Position numbers and translations under genes: made by a program. Shown here piece by piece: positions 50,081 through 57,592 of a stretch of DNA of 64,000 nucleotides. Under the pieces are notes generated by a model. It was not told the origin of the DNA, searched no databases, and saw only the letters and a program-made list of their open reading frames with translations. The stretch covers positions 35,197-99,196 of the forward strand of contig JAGCGA010000026.1 of assembly GCA_017649855.1 (NCBI GenBank), written 5' to 3'. The stretch comes from Bacteroidales bacterium. Its GTDB lineage: Bacteria; Bacteroidota; Bacteroidia; Bacteroidales; WCHB1-69. The first letter of the stretch is position 1, and each line of letters begins with the position of its first letter.

Positions 50081-51589
50081 TTAATCTATCGTAAAATCAA
50101 AAAAATAGTCTTCCGACAAGTCGTCAGATTCTTCGAAGAGATCTGAAGCAATATCCGTGGTGTCTGAGATATGCAGGCCGAAACGTTGTGCGAGCTCTAC
50201 TACCAGGGGAATGTTATAGGGGCGGGCGCTCATATATTGAAAGTCTTCAAACTCGTCTTGGTTCATGGTGCTGAAGGCTTTCTCGAGGTGGAACGAGCCT
50301 TTGTCATACCACCCTTTCTCCATATAGAAGATGCCGATGGCATATTGATTATAGGTGTCGTTGATGACCACATCTTGAAAATGCTCCACCAGCTGAATGC
50401 CTAAGTCGTATGCTTCAGGAGTGTCGTAATAATATATAAGTTGTATGAGAAGCTTGAAAAAGTTGTATTCCGATTCATCCATGCTGAATAGCTTGTCCAG
50501 GATAGCTACGATTTCCTCTTGATCTTTGGCGGGATGAAGCAGGGAGAGCAGTCTGGGTGCTATGGCTATGATGATGGGCGCCTCTGTTTCCTGGGCCATA
50601 TATTGGCGCAGCAAGTTTTGAGCCATGGGGATGTTGTCCATGGCACGGCACACTTTAACGATCTCCTCGAACTTGAAGATGTATAGCGGGTCGGTCTTCT
50701 CGGCATCCATGAGTGTCTGCAGGGCCTTGTCATACTGCTTCATGCGAAAGTAGCATTTGCCAATCAGGACATCGACGGGGTAGAGACCTGCCTTTTTGAA
50801 CTCGAGGTACTGCTGGAGGGCCTGCTCATAGTCGTTCATTCGATAATAGCAATCCGCCAGGTTGAACAGGGTGTGGACGTTGTCCGGATTCAGGGAGTAC
50901 TGGAATTGGAATGCATTCAGAGCCTCCTGGTCGCGGCCAAGGCAGAAATAGGTCATCCCCATCAGGCGCCACACATCCTCTTGCATGGGATACTCGTCTG
51001 TCAGTCTGGTGATGAAGTCGATGAGAATGTCTGCATCAAAAGTCTTGAAGTTCGGGAAGATGAGCATTTCCAGGTTCAGGAAGGTGTTCTTGTCTTGACT
51101 GATGGCGGTCTGGATATGTGAGAAGGCTTGGCTGACATCCTGTTGTTTGAGAAATTCGAGTGCCAGCAGGGCGTGGGCCTCCGGGAGTTCGTAGTTGAGG
51201 GAGATGGCCTTGTTGAGCAATTGGAAGTTGTCCACCTCTTTTCGGGTGATTTGCGCCAGAATGACCTCTTCCACATAGGTCTCGGGCACATCAGGATGCA
51301 GCTTCTGGATGATGCGCAGTTCCTCTTCGGCATCCTGATAGAAGCCTTGCATGGCAGAGTATTTGGCATGCAGGAGCTTGAATTCGGGATTGTCCGGGAA
51401 TAGCTTGAGCGCCAGGGTGAAGCCTTGGTCCGCAAGTTCAAAGTTTAAGGTGTCAATAAGATAGGATATTACATCAAACAAGTCCTCACTGTCCATGTAG
51501 AACCCTTCAAAATCATTTTCAGCTGCTTGTGAAAAGCTGTCCAGCAATGCTTCAAATTCCAAATCTTCTTCCTCGTCGTCGGTATGCAT
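50081..51589 (-). CDS. Cytoplasmic TPR-repeat protein
   Basis: 502 residues from the ATG at 51589 (MHTDDEEEDLEFEALL), which lies 21 bp after a -7 box. There is no signal peptide. Acidic N-terminus, then TPR units over most of the length (QEALNAFQFQYSLNPDN, EQALQQYLEFKKAGLYPVD, DKALQTLMDAEKTDP). The end is also very acidic. Such proteins are common in Bacteroidales before dedA-aroE; role unknown, probably a scaffold. Confidence 0.8.
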   Translation of the reverse strand: MHTDDEEEDLEFEALLDSFSQAAENDFEGFYMDSEDLFDVISYLIDTLNFELADQGFTLALKLFPDNPEFKLLHAKYSAMQGFYQDAEEELRIIQKLHPDVPETYVEEVILAQITRKEVDNFQLLNKAISLNYELPEAHALLALEFLKQQDVSQAFSHIQTAISQDKNTFLNLEMLIFPNFKTFDADILIDFITRLTDEYPMQEDVWRLMGMTYFCLGRDQEALNAFQFQYSLNPDNVHTLFNLADCYYRMNDYEQALQQYLEFKKAGLYPVDVLIGKCYFRMKQYDKALQTLMDAEKTDPLYIFKFEEIVKVCRAMDNIPMAQNLLRQYMAQETEAPIIIAIAPRLLSLLHPAKDQEEIVAILDKLFSMDESEYNFFKLLIQLIYYYDTPEAYDLGIQLVEHFQDVVINDTYNQYAIGIFYMEKGWYDKGSFHLEKAFSTMNQDEFEDFQYMSARPYNIPLVVELAQRFGLHISDTTDIASDLFEESDDLSEDYFFDFTID

Positions 51590-51610
51590 GGATATTTTTT
51601 TTTGAAGGTG

Positions 51611-51618
51611 CAAAGATA
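51611..51618 (-). promoter_or_regulatory. -7 promoter element of the TPR-dedA-aroE run
   Basis: TATCTTTG followed by CACC on the minus strand. It faces away from a TATCTTTG on the plus strand at 51631-51638, only 12 bp apart, so the two promoters overlap. Confidence 0.65.
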
Positions 51619-51630
51619 CTGCTTTTTTTC

Positions 51631-51638
51631 TATCTTTG
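51631..51638 (+). promoter_or_regulatory. -7 promoter element of the DRTGG-ATPase-hydrogenase-like operon
   Basis: TATCTTTG followed by CAGA, 50 bp before the ATG at 51689. It is back to back with the minus-strand promoter at 51611-51618. Confidence 0.65.
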
Positions 51639-51688
51639 CAGATTAAAATCATTCTTTAATTATTAACATCAAAATCTAGGATTATACC

Positions 51689-52036
51689 ATGACATTAAAA
51701 GAGATTACCGACCTTATGCAGGCCACGGTGATTACGGGAGAAGAGTTTTTGGATCGGGAAGTGGAATGTGTTTTTGCCTCCGATCTGATGAGTGATGTGC
51801 TGACCATTAAAGACCATGACGGTTTGTTGTTGCTGACGGGCCTTTGCAACCTTCAGTCTATGCGCACTTGTGAGATGGCCGATATTCAGATGGTGTTGGT
51901 TGTGCGCGGCAAGGTGGTGACGGAGGATATGATTGAAATAGCACAGGATAATGACATTGTGGTGCTTTCGACACCATTTTCCATGTATAAGACCTCCGGC
52001 ATCCTCTACAATGCCGGCGTTCCCTCCATTTACTAA
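51689..52036 (+). CDS. DRTGG-domain protein
   Basis: 115 residues, single domain. The DRTGG-type pattern is LMSDVLTIKDHDGLLLLTGLCNLQSMRTCEMADIQMVLVVRGK followed by LSTPFSMYKTSGILYNAG. DRTGG domains are found near hydrogenase and CBS/PHP genes and are thought to be regulatory. It is 11 bp before an anti-sigma-type ATPase and upstream of a hydrogenase-like protein, a trio known from hydrogenase-gene neighbourhoods. Confidence 0.82.
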   Translation: MTLKEITDLMQATVITGEEFLDREVECVFASDLMSDVLTIKDHDGLLLLTGLCNLQSMRTCEMADIQMVLVVRGKVVTEDMIEIAQDNDIVVLSTPFSMYKTSGILYNAGVPSIY

Positions 52037-52047
52037 TCAAAAAACCA

Positions 52048-52467
52048 ATGCTTATGGATTTTCAATATCATGTTGAAGGCGGAGATTTCACGAATGCTGG
52101 CGCAACCTCCAGCGAGGTGAAAAGGATGCTCAAGAAGCTGGGTGTCCGTCCAGACATCGTCAAGCGTACGGTGGTGGCTCTTTATGAGGCCGAAGTGAAC
52201 ATTGTCGCCCATGCCTACCGTGGCGACATCTTTGTGGACTTGGAACAAGACAAGGTGGCGATTACCTTGAAGGATGAAGGTCCAGGCATCCCTAATGTGG
52301 AATGGGCTATGCAGAAAGGCAATTCCACCGCCTCGCCCAAGGTGCGTGAGATGGGCTTTGGCGCCGGCATGGGCCTGCCCAATATCCAAAACAACTCTGA
52401 TGAGATGCATATTGATACGGAAGTGGGGGTGGGCACGACCATCAGTTTTGTCAACTATTTCGCGTAG
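52048..52467 (+). CDS. RsbW-like anti-sigma factor ATPase (HATPase domain)
   Basis: 139 residues (an ATG at 52054 is also possible). Bergerat-fold motifs: N-box in LYEAEVNIVAHAYRG, G1 box in LKDEGPGIPNVEWAM and G2 in GFGAGMGLPNIQNNSDEM. It is like the serine kinase RsbW/SpoIIAB but likely works in the redox-sensing module of this operon. Partner unknown. Confidence 0.85.
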   Translation: MLMDFQYHVEGGDFTNAGATSSEVKRMLKKLGVRPDIVKRTVVALYEAEVNIVAHAYRGDIFVDLEQDKVAITLKDEGPGIPNVEWAMQKGNSTASPKVREMGFGAGMGLPNIQNNSDEMHIDTEVGVGTTISFVNYFA

Positions 52468-52516
52468 CATTACTTTAGGTGCTATAACATAAAGCTTTAA
52501 TTAAAAACAACTTACT

Positions 52517-53896
52517 ATGCAAGAAGATTTCCACCACGCGCTAAAGTTCAAGTACGATTTGTGTATTGGCTGTGCCCATTGCACTGGCGCATGCCCTACA
52601 GGTGCGATCCATGTGGAAGACGGACATCCCCGCCTGGACCCGAACCGATGCGTGGACTGTGGCCGCTGCTATATCGCATGCCCCGTCAATGCCATCTACA
52701 TTGAACAGGATGACTTCCAGACGGTGTACGACTGCAAGTACCCCGTTCTGTTGATGCCTTCCATCTTTATGGCCCAGTTTGAGGATAAGATCAAGGAGAA
52801 AACCATCTTGTCGGCGCTCTATCATATCGGCTTCAAGCATGTCTTTGAGGTGGAAAAGAGTGTGGACTTCATTCGCGATGAGATGCAGAAGCTGAATCAG
52901 GAGAATGATGGGCTTAAGCCTGTGATCTCCACCTTCTGTCCGGCTATCGTACGCCTTATCCAAGTGAAGTTTCCGGTGCTGGTGCCCAATCTGTATCTTT
53001 CCAAGCCTCCCTTGGATCTTACAGCCTTGTATATTCGTAAGTTGTTGACCGAAGAGGACCATGTGCCGGCCGAAGATATCGGTATCTTCTATGTGACTCC
53101 CTGCGCCGCCAAGATTGCCGCTATCAAGAGTCCGGCTACCGAAGAGGAATCTCCGGTGACCAAAGTGGTCAATATGAACTTCTTGTACAGTAAGGTGATG
53201 CGTGTCATCAAGCAAGGTGAGTATCAGCTCTGTGAGGACTCACGCACCCGTTTTCACCGACTTTCCAAGGCAAGTCTTTACTACACGCTGACCGGTGGTG
53301 AGGTCAACCTGCTCAAAGAGGGCCGTAACCTGGCTATCGATGGCATCCATAATGTCTCCGAGTTCCTGGAGAAACTGGAAGATGAGGACATCCAGGATAT
53401 CGACTTTTTGGAGCTGCGCGCCTGCGACGAGAGCTGCTCGGGAGGTATTCTGACGGCTAACAACCGTTTCCTGATGACAGAGCGGCAGCGCAAACGTATG
53501 CAGAAGTCGCCCGATGAAGTGGATGGGGAGGATAATGACCTGCTCAACTATACCGATTATCTGGCACAGCATAAGCGAGTGCTCGGCCATGTGGAGCCGC
53601 GTTCCATGGACAAGATGGATGACGACTTGGCCACGGCCATGCAGAAGATGAAGCGGGCTTTTGAGATCAACCAGAACCTGCCACAAGTGGACTGCCGAAT
53701 CTGCGGGTACCAATCGTGCAAGAATCTCTCGGAGGCCGTTGTGAAGGGCGACGCAGAAGTGGAACAGTGTATCTTCATCCAGCGTATTCTGGAGCACTGT
53801 GACAAGATGGATATCTCGGAATCCATGAAGGTGATGACCAAGATCTGGGGCACCAAGAAGACCAGCTCCTCCATTGCGAAAAATCTGAATCTGTAG
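52517..53896 (+). CDS. [FeFe]-hydrogenase-like iron-sulfur sensor protein
   Basis: 459 residues. Two [4Fe-4S] ferredoxin clusters: Cys16, 19, 22, 26 and Cys45, 48, 51, 55. A hydrogenase H-cluster domain follows: L1 STFCPAIV (Cys141), L2 VTPCAAK (Cys196), L3 ELRACDESCSGG (Cys303, Cys307). All four H-cluster cysteine ligands are present, but the proton-relay Cys that precedes C141 in true hydrogenases is Phe. A C-terminal FeS domain has CRICGYQSC (Cys393, 396, 401) and Cys418. This pattern fits sensory hydrogenase-like proteins, not H2-producing enzymes. No HydE, HydF or HydG is nearby. Confidence 0.85.
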   Translation: MQEDFHHALKFKYDLCIGCAHCTGACPTGAIHVEDGHPRLDPNRCVDCGRCYIACPVNAIYIEQDDFQTVYDCKYPVLLMPSIFMAQFEDKIKEKTILSALYHIGFKHVFEVEKSVDFIRDEMQKLNQENDGLKPVISTFCPAIVRLIQVKFPVLVPNLYLSKPPLDLTALYIRKLLTEEDHVPAEDIGIFYVTPCAAKIAAIKSPATEEESPVTKVVNMNFLYSKVMRVIKQGEYQLCEDSRTRFHRLSKASLYYTLTGGEVNLLKEGRNLAIDGIHNVSEFLEKLEDEDIQDIDFLELRACDESCSGGILTANNRFLMTERQRKRMQKSPDEVDGEDNDLLNYTDYLAQHKRVLGHVEPRSMDKMDDDLATAMQKMKRAFEINQNLPQVDCRICGYQSCKNLSEAVVKGDAEVEQCIFIQRILEHCDKMDISESMKVMTKIWGTKKTSSSIAKNLNL

Positions 53897-53930
53897 CTGT
53901 TAGCCATTAGCCATTAGCCGTTGGCTGTTA
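53897..53930. repeat. GCCATTA-type tandem repeat between convergent genes
   Basis: CTGTTAGCCATTAGCCATTAG followed by CCGTTGGCTGTTA, from the stop of the hydrogenase-like gene to that of the rSAM gene. No stem terminator is evident; the GCCATTAG units are 8 bp. Confidence 0.55.
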
Positions 53931-54989
53931 ACTGAATTTGTAGCAGCGCAAGACGGGTTGTCCGAGTGCGGGGTGAAGGTGCATGGCGCCCCCTAAGCAT
54001 TGTGTGAAGTCTTTACATTTGGCGCAGGGCCCGCAGCGCATCCACTCGCGGTCGCGCATCGCCTGGAATTTGTTGTCCCACACCTCCATCAAGTCGTCTT
54101 GATAGATATTGCCTTGCACCAAGGAACGGTTGATGTTGGGGCAGGCGGAGATGCTCCCGTCGATCAGGACGGAGCCGATGTTGATGCCGGCGCGGCAGAA
54201 GAAATAGCTGTCGCGGATGCTCTCCTCATATTTCCCCGTGTAGGCTTCGCAGCTGAAGGTGATGTTGATGCGCCCCTCTTGGCGAGTCTGGGCGATGAAC
54301 TGCAGCATCTCTTCCAGTTGTGGCCGTGACAGTTGCAGCGTGTCGTTGCTGGCAGCCCTGCCGATGGGGGCGATGGTGAAGAGTCGCCAATAGCGGATGC
54401 CGTTAGCGATGAGCTCCTCCTTGAGTCGGGACAATTCGCCGATATTGCGTTGGTGTACGCAGGTGACCACGTCATAGCTGAGCCCGCGTGTGTGCGCGAT
54501 GAGACGGAGGGCGTTCATGGCCCGCCGGTAGCTCTCCGGATGGCCGCGCAGCCAGTTGTGGGTCTCCTCCAGACCGTCCAGACTCACGGTCACCGATGAC
54601 AGTCCTGCGGCGACGAGCTCCTGATGGCGCGCGGCGTCGTACAACATGCCGTTGGTGACGATGCCCCAGCGGAAACCGTGTTCGCGCAAGGCCTTGCCAC
54701 AGGCGGCCAGATCTTTGCGCAATAAAGGCTCGCCACCCGTGATGGCGATGATGACGGTATCGCGGGGATAGCGTTTCTCCAACGGATCAAGGGCGAGGAG
54801 GAAATCGGCAAAGGGCATGTCTGGCACATGGGCCTCCGACTGGCAGTCAGAACCGCAATGCCGGCAGGAGAGATTGCACCGCCAAGTGCATTCCCAAAAG
54901 AGATAGTTGAGCTCGCGGATGGCAGTCTCGTTCTTTCTGAATATCCGGAAAAGCCAACGCTTGAAAGGAGACCGTTTAGGAGTCTTCAT
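53928..54989 (-). CDS. Radical SAM/SPASM enzyme of the rSAM/lipoprotein system
   Basis: 353 residues. The radical SAM cluster motif is Cys38-x3-Cys42-x2-Cys45 (RCNLSCRHCGSDC), with ITGGEPLLR next. C-terminal SPASM cysteines include SACPNINRS and MRCGPCAKCKDFTQCLGG, ending VLRCYKFS. This fits the Bacteroidetes family named for co-occurrence with a putative lipoprotein (TIGR04133-like), whose gene overlaps this start by 14 bp. It probably modifies a peptide or the partner, using SAM. The modification is unknown. Confidence 0.85.
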   Translation of the reverse strand: MKTPKRSPFKRWLFRIFRKNETAIRELNYLFWECTWRCNLSCRHCGSDCQSEAHVPDMPFADFLLALDPLEKRYPRDTVIIAITGGEPLLRKDLAACGKALREHGFRWGIVTNGMLYDAARHQELVAAGLSSVTVSLDGLEETHNWLRGHPESYRRAMNALRLIAHTRGLSYDVVTCVHQRNIGELSRLKEELIANGIRYWRLFTIAPIGRAASNDTLQLSRPQLEEMLQFIAQTRQEGRINITFSCEAYTGKYEESIRDSYFFCRAGINIGSVLIDGSISACPNINRSLVQGNIYQDDLMEVWDNKFQAMRDREWMRCGPCAKCKDFTQCLGGAMHLHPALGQPVLRCYKFS

Positions 54990-55377
54990 GGATCCGTTGT
55001 ACTTTCAACTCCATATCCTGCACCTGTGAGGCAGGGGTTATGGTGTCTAGTCTCTCATATAAGCCATTCTCTGTGCTGTCAATGTCGGTCACACTCACAA
55101 GGATTTCAATGTTTTGGGGGATTTCTTGGACTTCCCCGGCAAAGTAGCCTTCGTGGTCAGTGGTGTCGATGGGGCGCATCCACAAGGAGACCTGAAGACC
55201 TTCCACTGGCTCGCCGGTTTCGGCATCCAGCACTTGGCCTCTGGGCTGAAGGAGGATGCTTGACGGCATGCCATAGCAGGCCTGGAAGGTGAACATGAGG
55301 GCGGTGGCGGAGAAGGTGCCGAACAGGGCTCTCAGGATACGTTGTTTCTTGTTGCGGACACGTTCAAGGATTTTCAT
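54976..55377 (-). CDS. Radical-SAM-associated putative lipoprotein
   Basis: 133 residues. N-terminal membrane segment (ILRALFGTFSATALMFTF) and a lipobox-like FQACYGMP with Cys34. The CYGxP motif right after the hydrophobic segment is the hallmark of the lipoproteins paired with rSAM enzymes (TIGR04134-like). The rest resembles a carboxypeptidase-regulatory-like beta sandwich (GQVLDAETGEPVEGLQVSLW, TTDHEGYFAGEVQ). Its 3' end overlaps the rSAM gene by 14 bp, so translation is coupled. The substrate of modification may be Cys34 or the following GMP region; this is inference. Confidence 0.8.
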   Translation of the reverse strand: MKILERVRNKKQRILRALFGTFSATALMFTFQACYGMPSSILLQPRGQVLDAETGEPVEGLQVSLWMRPIDTTDHEGYFAGEVQEIPQNIEILVSVTDIDSTENGLYERLDTITPASQVQDMELKVQRIHEDS

Positions 55378-55403
55378 GACAGAGACAATTAGATATGAAA
55401 GTG

Positions 55404-55411
55404 CAAAGATA
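55404..55411 (-). promoter_or_regulatory. -7 promoter element of the rSAM/lipoprotein operon
   Basis: TATCTTTG followed by CACT on the minus strand, 26 bp before the ATG at 55377. It sits just outside the MITE-like element at 55423-55858. Confidence 0.6.
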
Positions 55412-55422
55412 TAATTTTTTTA

Positions 55423-55858
55423 GCACCTATATACCTGATGGCACAGTCTCCCCTTTCGCGGCGGGCCGTTACAAGCATCATGGCAAGTGTCACCCGCGCC
55501 GCGAGTTTCATCCCGCGCGCATGCTACACCCCACAGTGTGGGGTAATTGAGATTTGCTCCTTCCAGGAGCATTTGTCCATCGGAAAGTTTCAAGACATCT
55601 CACGACACAGCGTACCCAATTTCCACAAAGCGATAACATATTGTCCGTCTCTGTGCCATCCCACAACGTCTCGGAGAGACGTAATCTCAATAACCCCAGA
55701 CTAAACGCAGTGCAGTCTGGGGAGGGACAGCGCCGCCGTCATCATCGCACCGCGGGAGTCACTTGCCACAAAGCACTGCACGAACCCGGTGCGTAAGGGG
55801 GGAACTTCGCAGGATGCCATCTGATATCGACATGAGGTGCCACCAGATATATAAGTAC
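55423..55858. mobile_element. 436-bp MITE-like element with terminal inverted repeats
   Basis: The ends are inverted copies: 22 bp at 55423-55444 (GCACCTATATACCTGATGGCAC) and at 55837-55858, 18 of 22 identical and all differences transitions. Nested inside are inverted arms TGGCAAGTG...CCCGC (55481-55497 and 55752-55768), GGGGTAATTGAGATT (55540-55554 and 55683-55697, 14 of 15), and hairpins CCCCACAGTGTGGGG (55529-55543), TGCTCCTTCCAGGAGCA (55555-55571), CGTCTCGGAGAGACG (55667-55681) and CCCCAGACT/AGTCTGGGG (55694-55702, 55714-55722). No convincing gene is inside. It fills most of the 572-bp gap between the lipoprotein and gdhA. A structured RNA is the alternative. Confidence 0.65.
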
Positions 55859-55902
55859 CTTTTTTTCAATCAAGGTATTGGAAAGCGAAAAATGACCCAT
55901 AA

Positions 55903-55928
55903 AAAAAGGAGGCCGAAGCCTCCTTTTT
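55903..55928 (-). terminator. Terminator of gdhA
   Basis: AAAAAGGAGGC (55903-55913), loop CGAA, then GCCTCCTTTTT (55918-55928). It lies 21 bp after the gdhA stop. On the minus strand it ends in a T run; in the other direction too, so it may be bidirectional. Confidence 0.9.
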
Positions 55929-55949
55929 CGTTTTGCGGTTAGCGCAGGA

Positions 55950-57293
55950 TTAGATGATACCTTGAGCTAACATAGCTTTTGCAACGCGCATGAAACCGGC
56001 GATGTTGGCACCCTTCACATAGTTGATGGTACCATCAGCCTCACGACCGTGCTCAACGCACATGTCGTAAATGTCGTTCATGATCTTGTGCAGTTTGGCG
56101 TCAACCTCAGGAGCCGTCCAGTTGATGTGACCGGCGTTCTGGCAGATTTCGAGACCGGAAGTGGCAACACCACCGGCGTTGACAGCCTTACCAGGTCCGA
56201 AGGGAACCTTAGCGGCTTGGAAAGCAGCGATGGCGCCGGGTTGGCAACCCATGTTGGAGACCTCAGCAACGTATTTAACGCCGTTAGCGAGGAGTTCCTT
56301 AGCGTCTTCTTCGCTCAACTCATTCTGGAAAGCGCAAGGACAAGCGATGTCGCACTTCACGCTCCAAGCTTTCTTGCTGGCCGTGAATTTGGCTTTGCCA
56401 GGGAATTTGTCGGCCATGTCTTGAACTTTGTTGCGGTTGGAAGCACGCATGTCAAGCATGTAGTCGATCATCTCTTGGTCGATGCCGTCAGGAAGTTCGC
56501 AGACGCCGTCGGGACCGGAGATAGCCACAACCTTAGCGCCGAGTTCGGTAGCCTTGGTGGCAGCACCCCAAGCCACGTTGCCGAAGCCGGAGAGAGCGAT
56601 TCTCTTACCTTCCATGGTGTCGTTTTGTTGTTTTACCATGCGCTCCACATAGTAGATAGCGCCGAAGCCGGTAGCTTCCGGACGGATGAGGGAACCACCC
56701 CAACCATAGCTCTTGCCGGTGAGGGCACCGGTAGAGTGCTCGCGGGCCAGTTTCTTGTAAGCACCGTAGAGGTAGCCGATCTCACGACCGCCAACACCCA
56801 CGTCGCCAGCAGGGCTGTCCTGATCCGGACCGATGTTGCGCCACAACTCATACATGAAGGCTTGGCAGAAACGCATGATTTCAGCGTCGCTCTTGCCAAC
56901 GGGATCGAAATCGGAACCGCCCTTACCACCGCCGAGAGGCAGGTTGGTCAGAGAGTTTTTGAAGATCTGCTCGAAACCTAAGAACTTCAACATGGAAACG
57001 TTAACAGCCTTGTGGAAACGGAGACCGCCTTTGTATGCGCCAAGAGCAGCGTTGAATTGAACGCGGTAGCCGAGGTTCGTGCAAACCTCACCCTTGTCGT
57101 TTACCCAGGTCACGCGGAACGTGAAGATACGATCGGGTTCTACAATGCGCTCCACGATCTTGGCAGCTTCGAACTCGGGATGCTTGTTGTATTCTTCTTC
57201 AATCGTCTCCAGGACCTCGCGAACGGCCTGCAAATACTCATTCTCACCAGGATGTTTGGCCTCCAGGTTAGCCATGATTTCATTTACTTTCAT
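55950..57293 (-). CDS. gdhA: NADP-type glutamate dehydrogenase
   Basis: 447 residues. The substrate-binding region is YRVQFNAALGAYKGGLRFHKAVN, with catalytic Lys in LPLGGGKGGSDFDP. NAD(P)-binding motif is LSGFGNVAWGAATKATELGAKV. The length and the NxALGPYKGGLRFH pattern are of the hexameric NADP-dependent GDH class of Bacteroidetes. It assimilates ammonia into glutamate. It has its own promoter and terminator. Codon use looks biased toward high expression (many AAC, AAG and GGT-type codons). Confidence 0.95.
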   Translation of the reverse strand: MKVNEIMANLEAKHPGENEYLQAVREVLETIEEEYNKHPEFEAAKIVERIVEPDRIFTFRVTWVNDKGEVCTNLGYRVQFNAALGAYKGGLRFHKAVNVSMLKFLGFEQIFKNSLTNLPLGGGKGGSDFDPVGKSDAEIMRFCQAFMYELWRNIGPDQDSPAGDVGVGGREIGYLYGAYKKLAREHSTGALTGKSYGWGGSLIRPEATGFGAIYYVERMVKQQNDTMEGKRIALSGFGNVAWGAATKATELGAKVVAISGPDGVCELPDGIDQEMIDYMLDMRASNRNKVQDMADKFPGKAKFTASKKAWSVKCDIACPCAFQNELSEEDAKELLANGVKYVAEVSNMGCQPGAIAAFQAAKVPFGPGKAVNAGGVATSGLEICQNAGHINWTAPEVDAKLHKIMNDIYDMCVEHGREADGTINYVKGANIAGFMRVAKAMLAQGII

Positions 57294-57353
57294 ATTATTG
57301 AAATTTTAAATTTGGGTTTTTGTGATATCTTTTTACGCTTTTGAAAGCGGGTG

Positions 57354-57361
57354 CAAAGGTA
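57354..57361 (-). promoter_or_regulatory. -7 promoter element of gdhA
   Basis: TACCTTTG followed by CACCC on the minus strand, 60 bp before the ATG at 57293, which implies a leader of roughly 50 nt. Confidence 0.55.
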
Positions 57362-57464
57362 TAAAATTTATTGATACGCACAACGGGGAAAAAATAATGT
57401 TTTTTTTAATGAATACCCGTCGCGATTTTCCATCACAAACCCCATGATAAAACAAGGAACGGCC

Positions 57465-57525
57465 TGTAGCGTCGCTATGCATTGCGTCTCTATGCATCCG
57501 CAATGGGGTCCGGAAGAATTGCGGC
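57465..57525. repeat. Degenerate copy of the palindrome family with conserved extension
   Basis: TGTAGCGTCGCTATGCATTG then CGTCTCTATGCA, followed by CCGCAATGGGGTCCGGAAGA and ATTGCGGC. The extension matches 58901-58932 almost base for base (CGCGATGGGGTCCGGAAGAATT). It lies in the 299-bp gene-free gap between gdhA and the ORF6N gene, which otherwise holds only the gdhA promoter. Confidence 0.75.
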
Positions 57526-57592
57526 GGCACGTCTAATGCCCGGTGAGTGAATCAGGGAATGAGCTTAGAAGCGGAGATTATTACGGAAACCT

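Noticed and set aside
55438..55704. 88-codon frame inside the MITE-like element
   Set aside because: It crosses several perfect hairpins, has no promoter or conserved motif, and its composition follows the inverted repeats.
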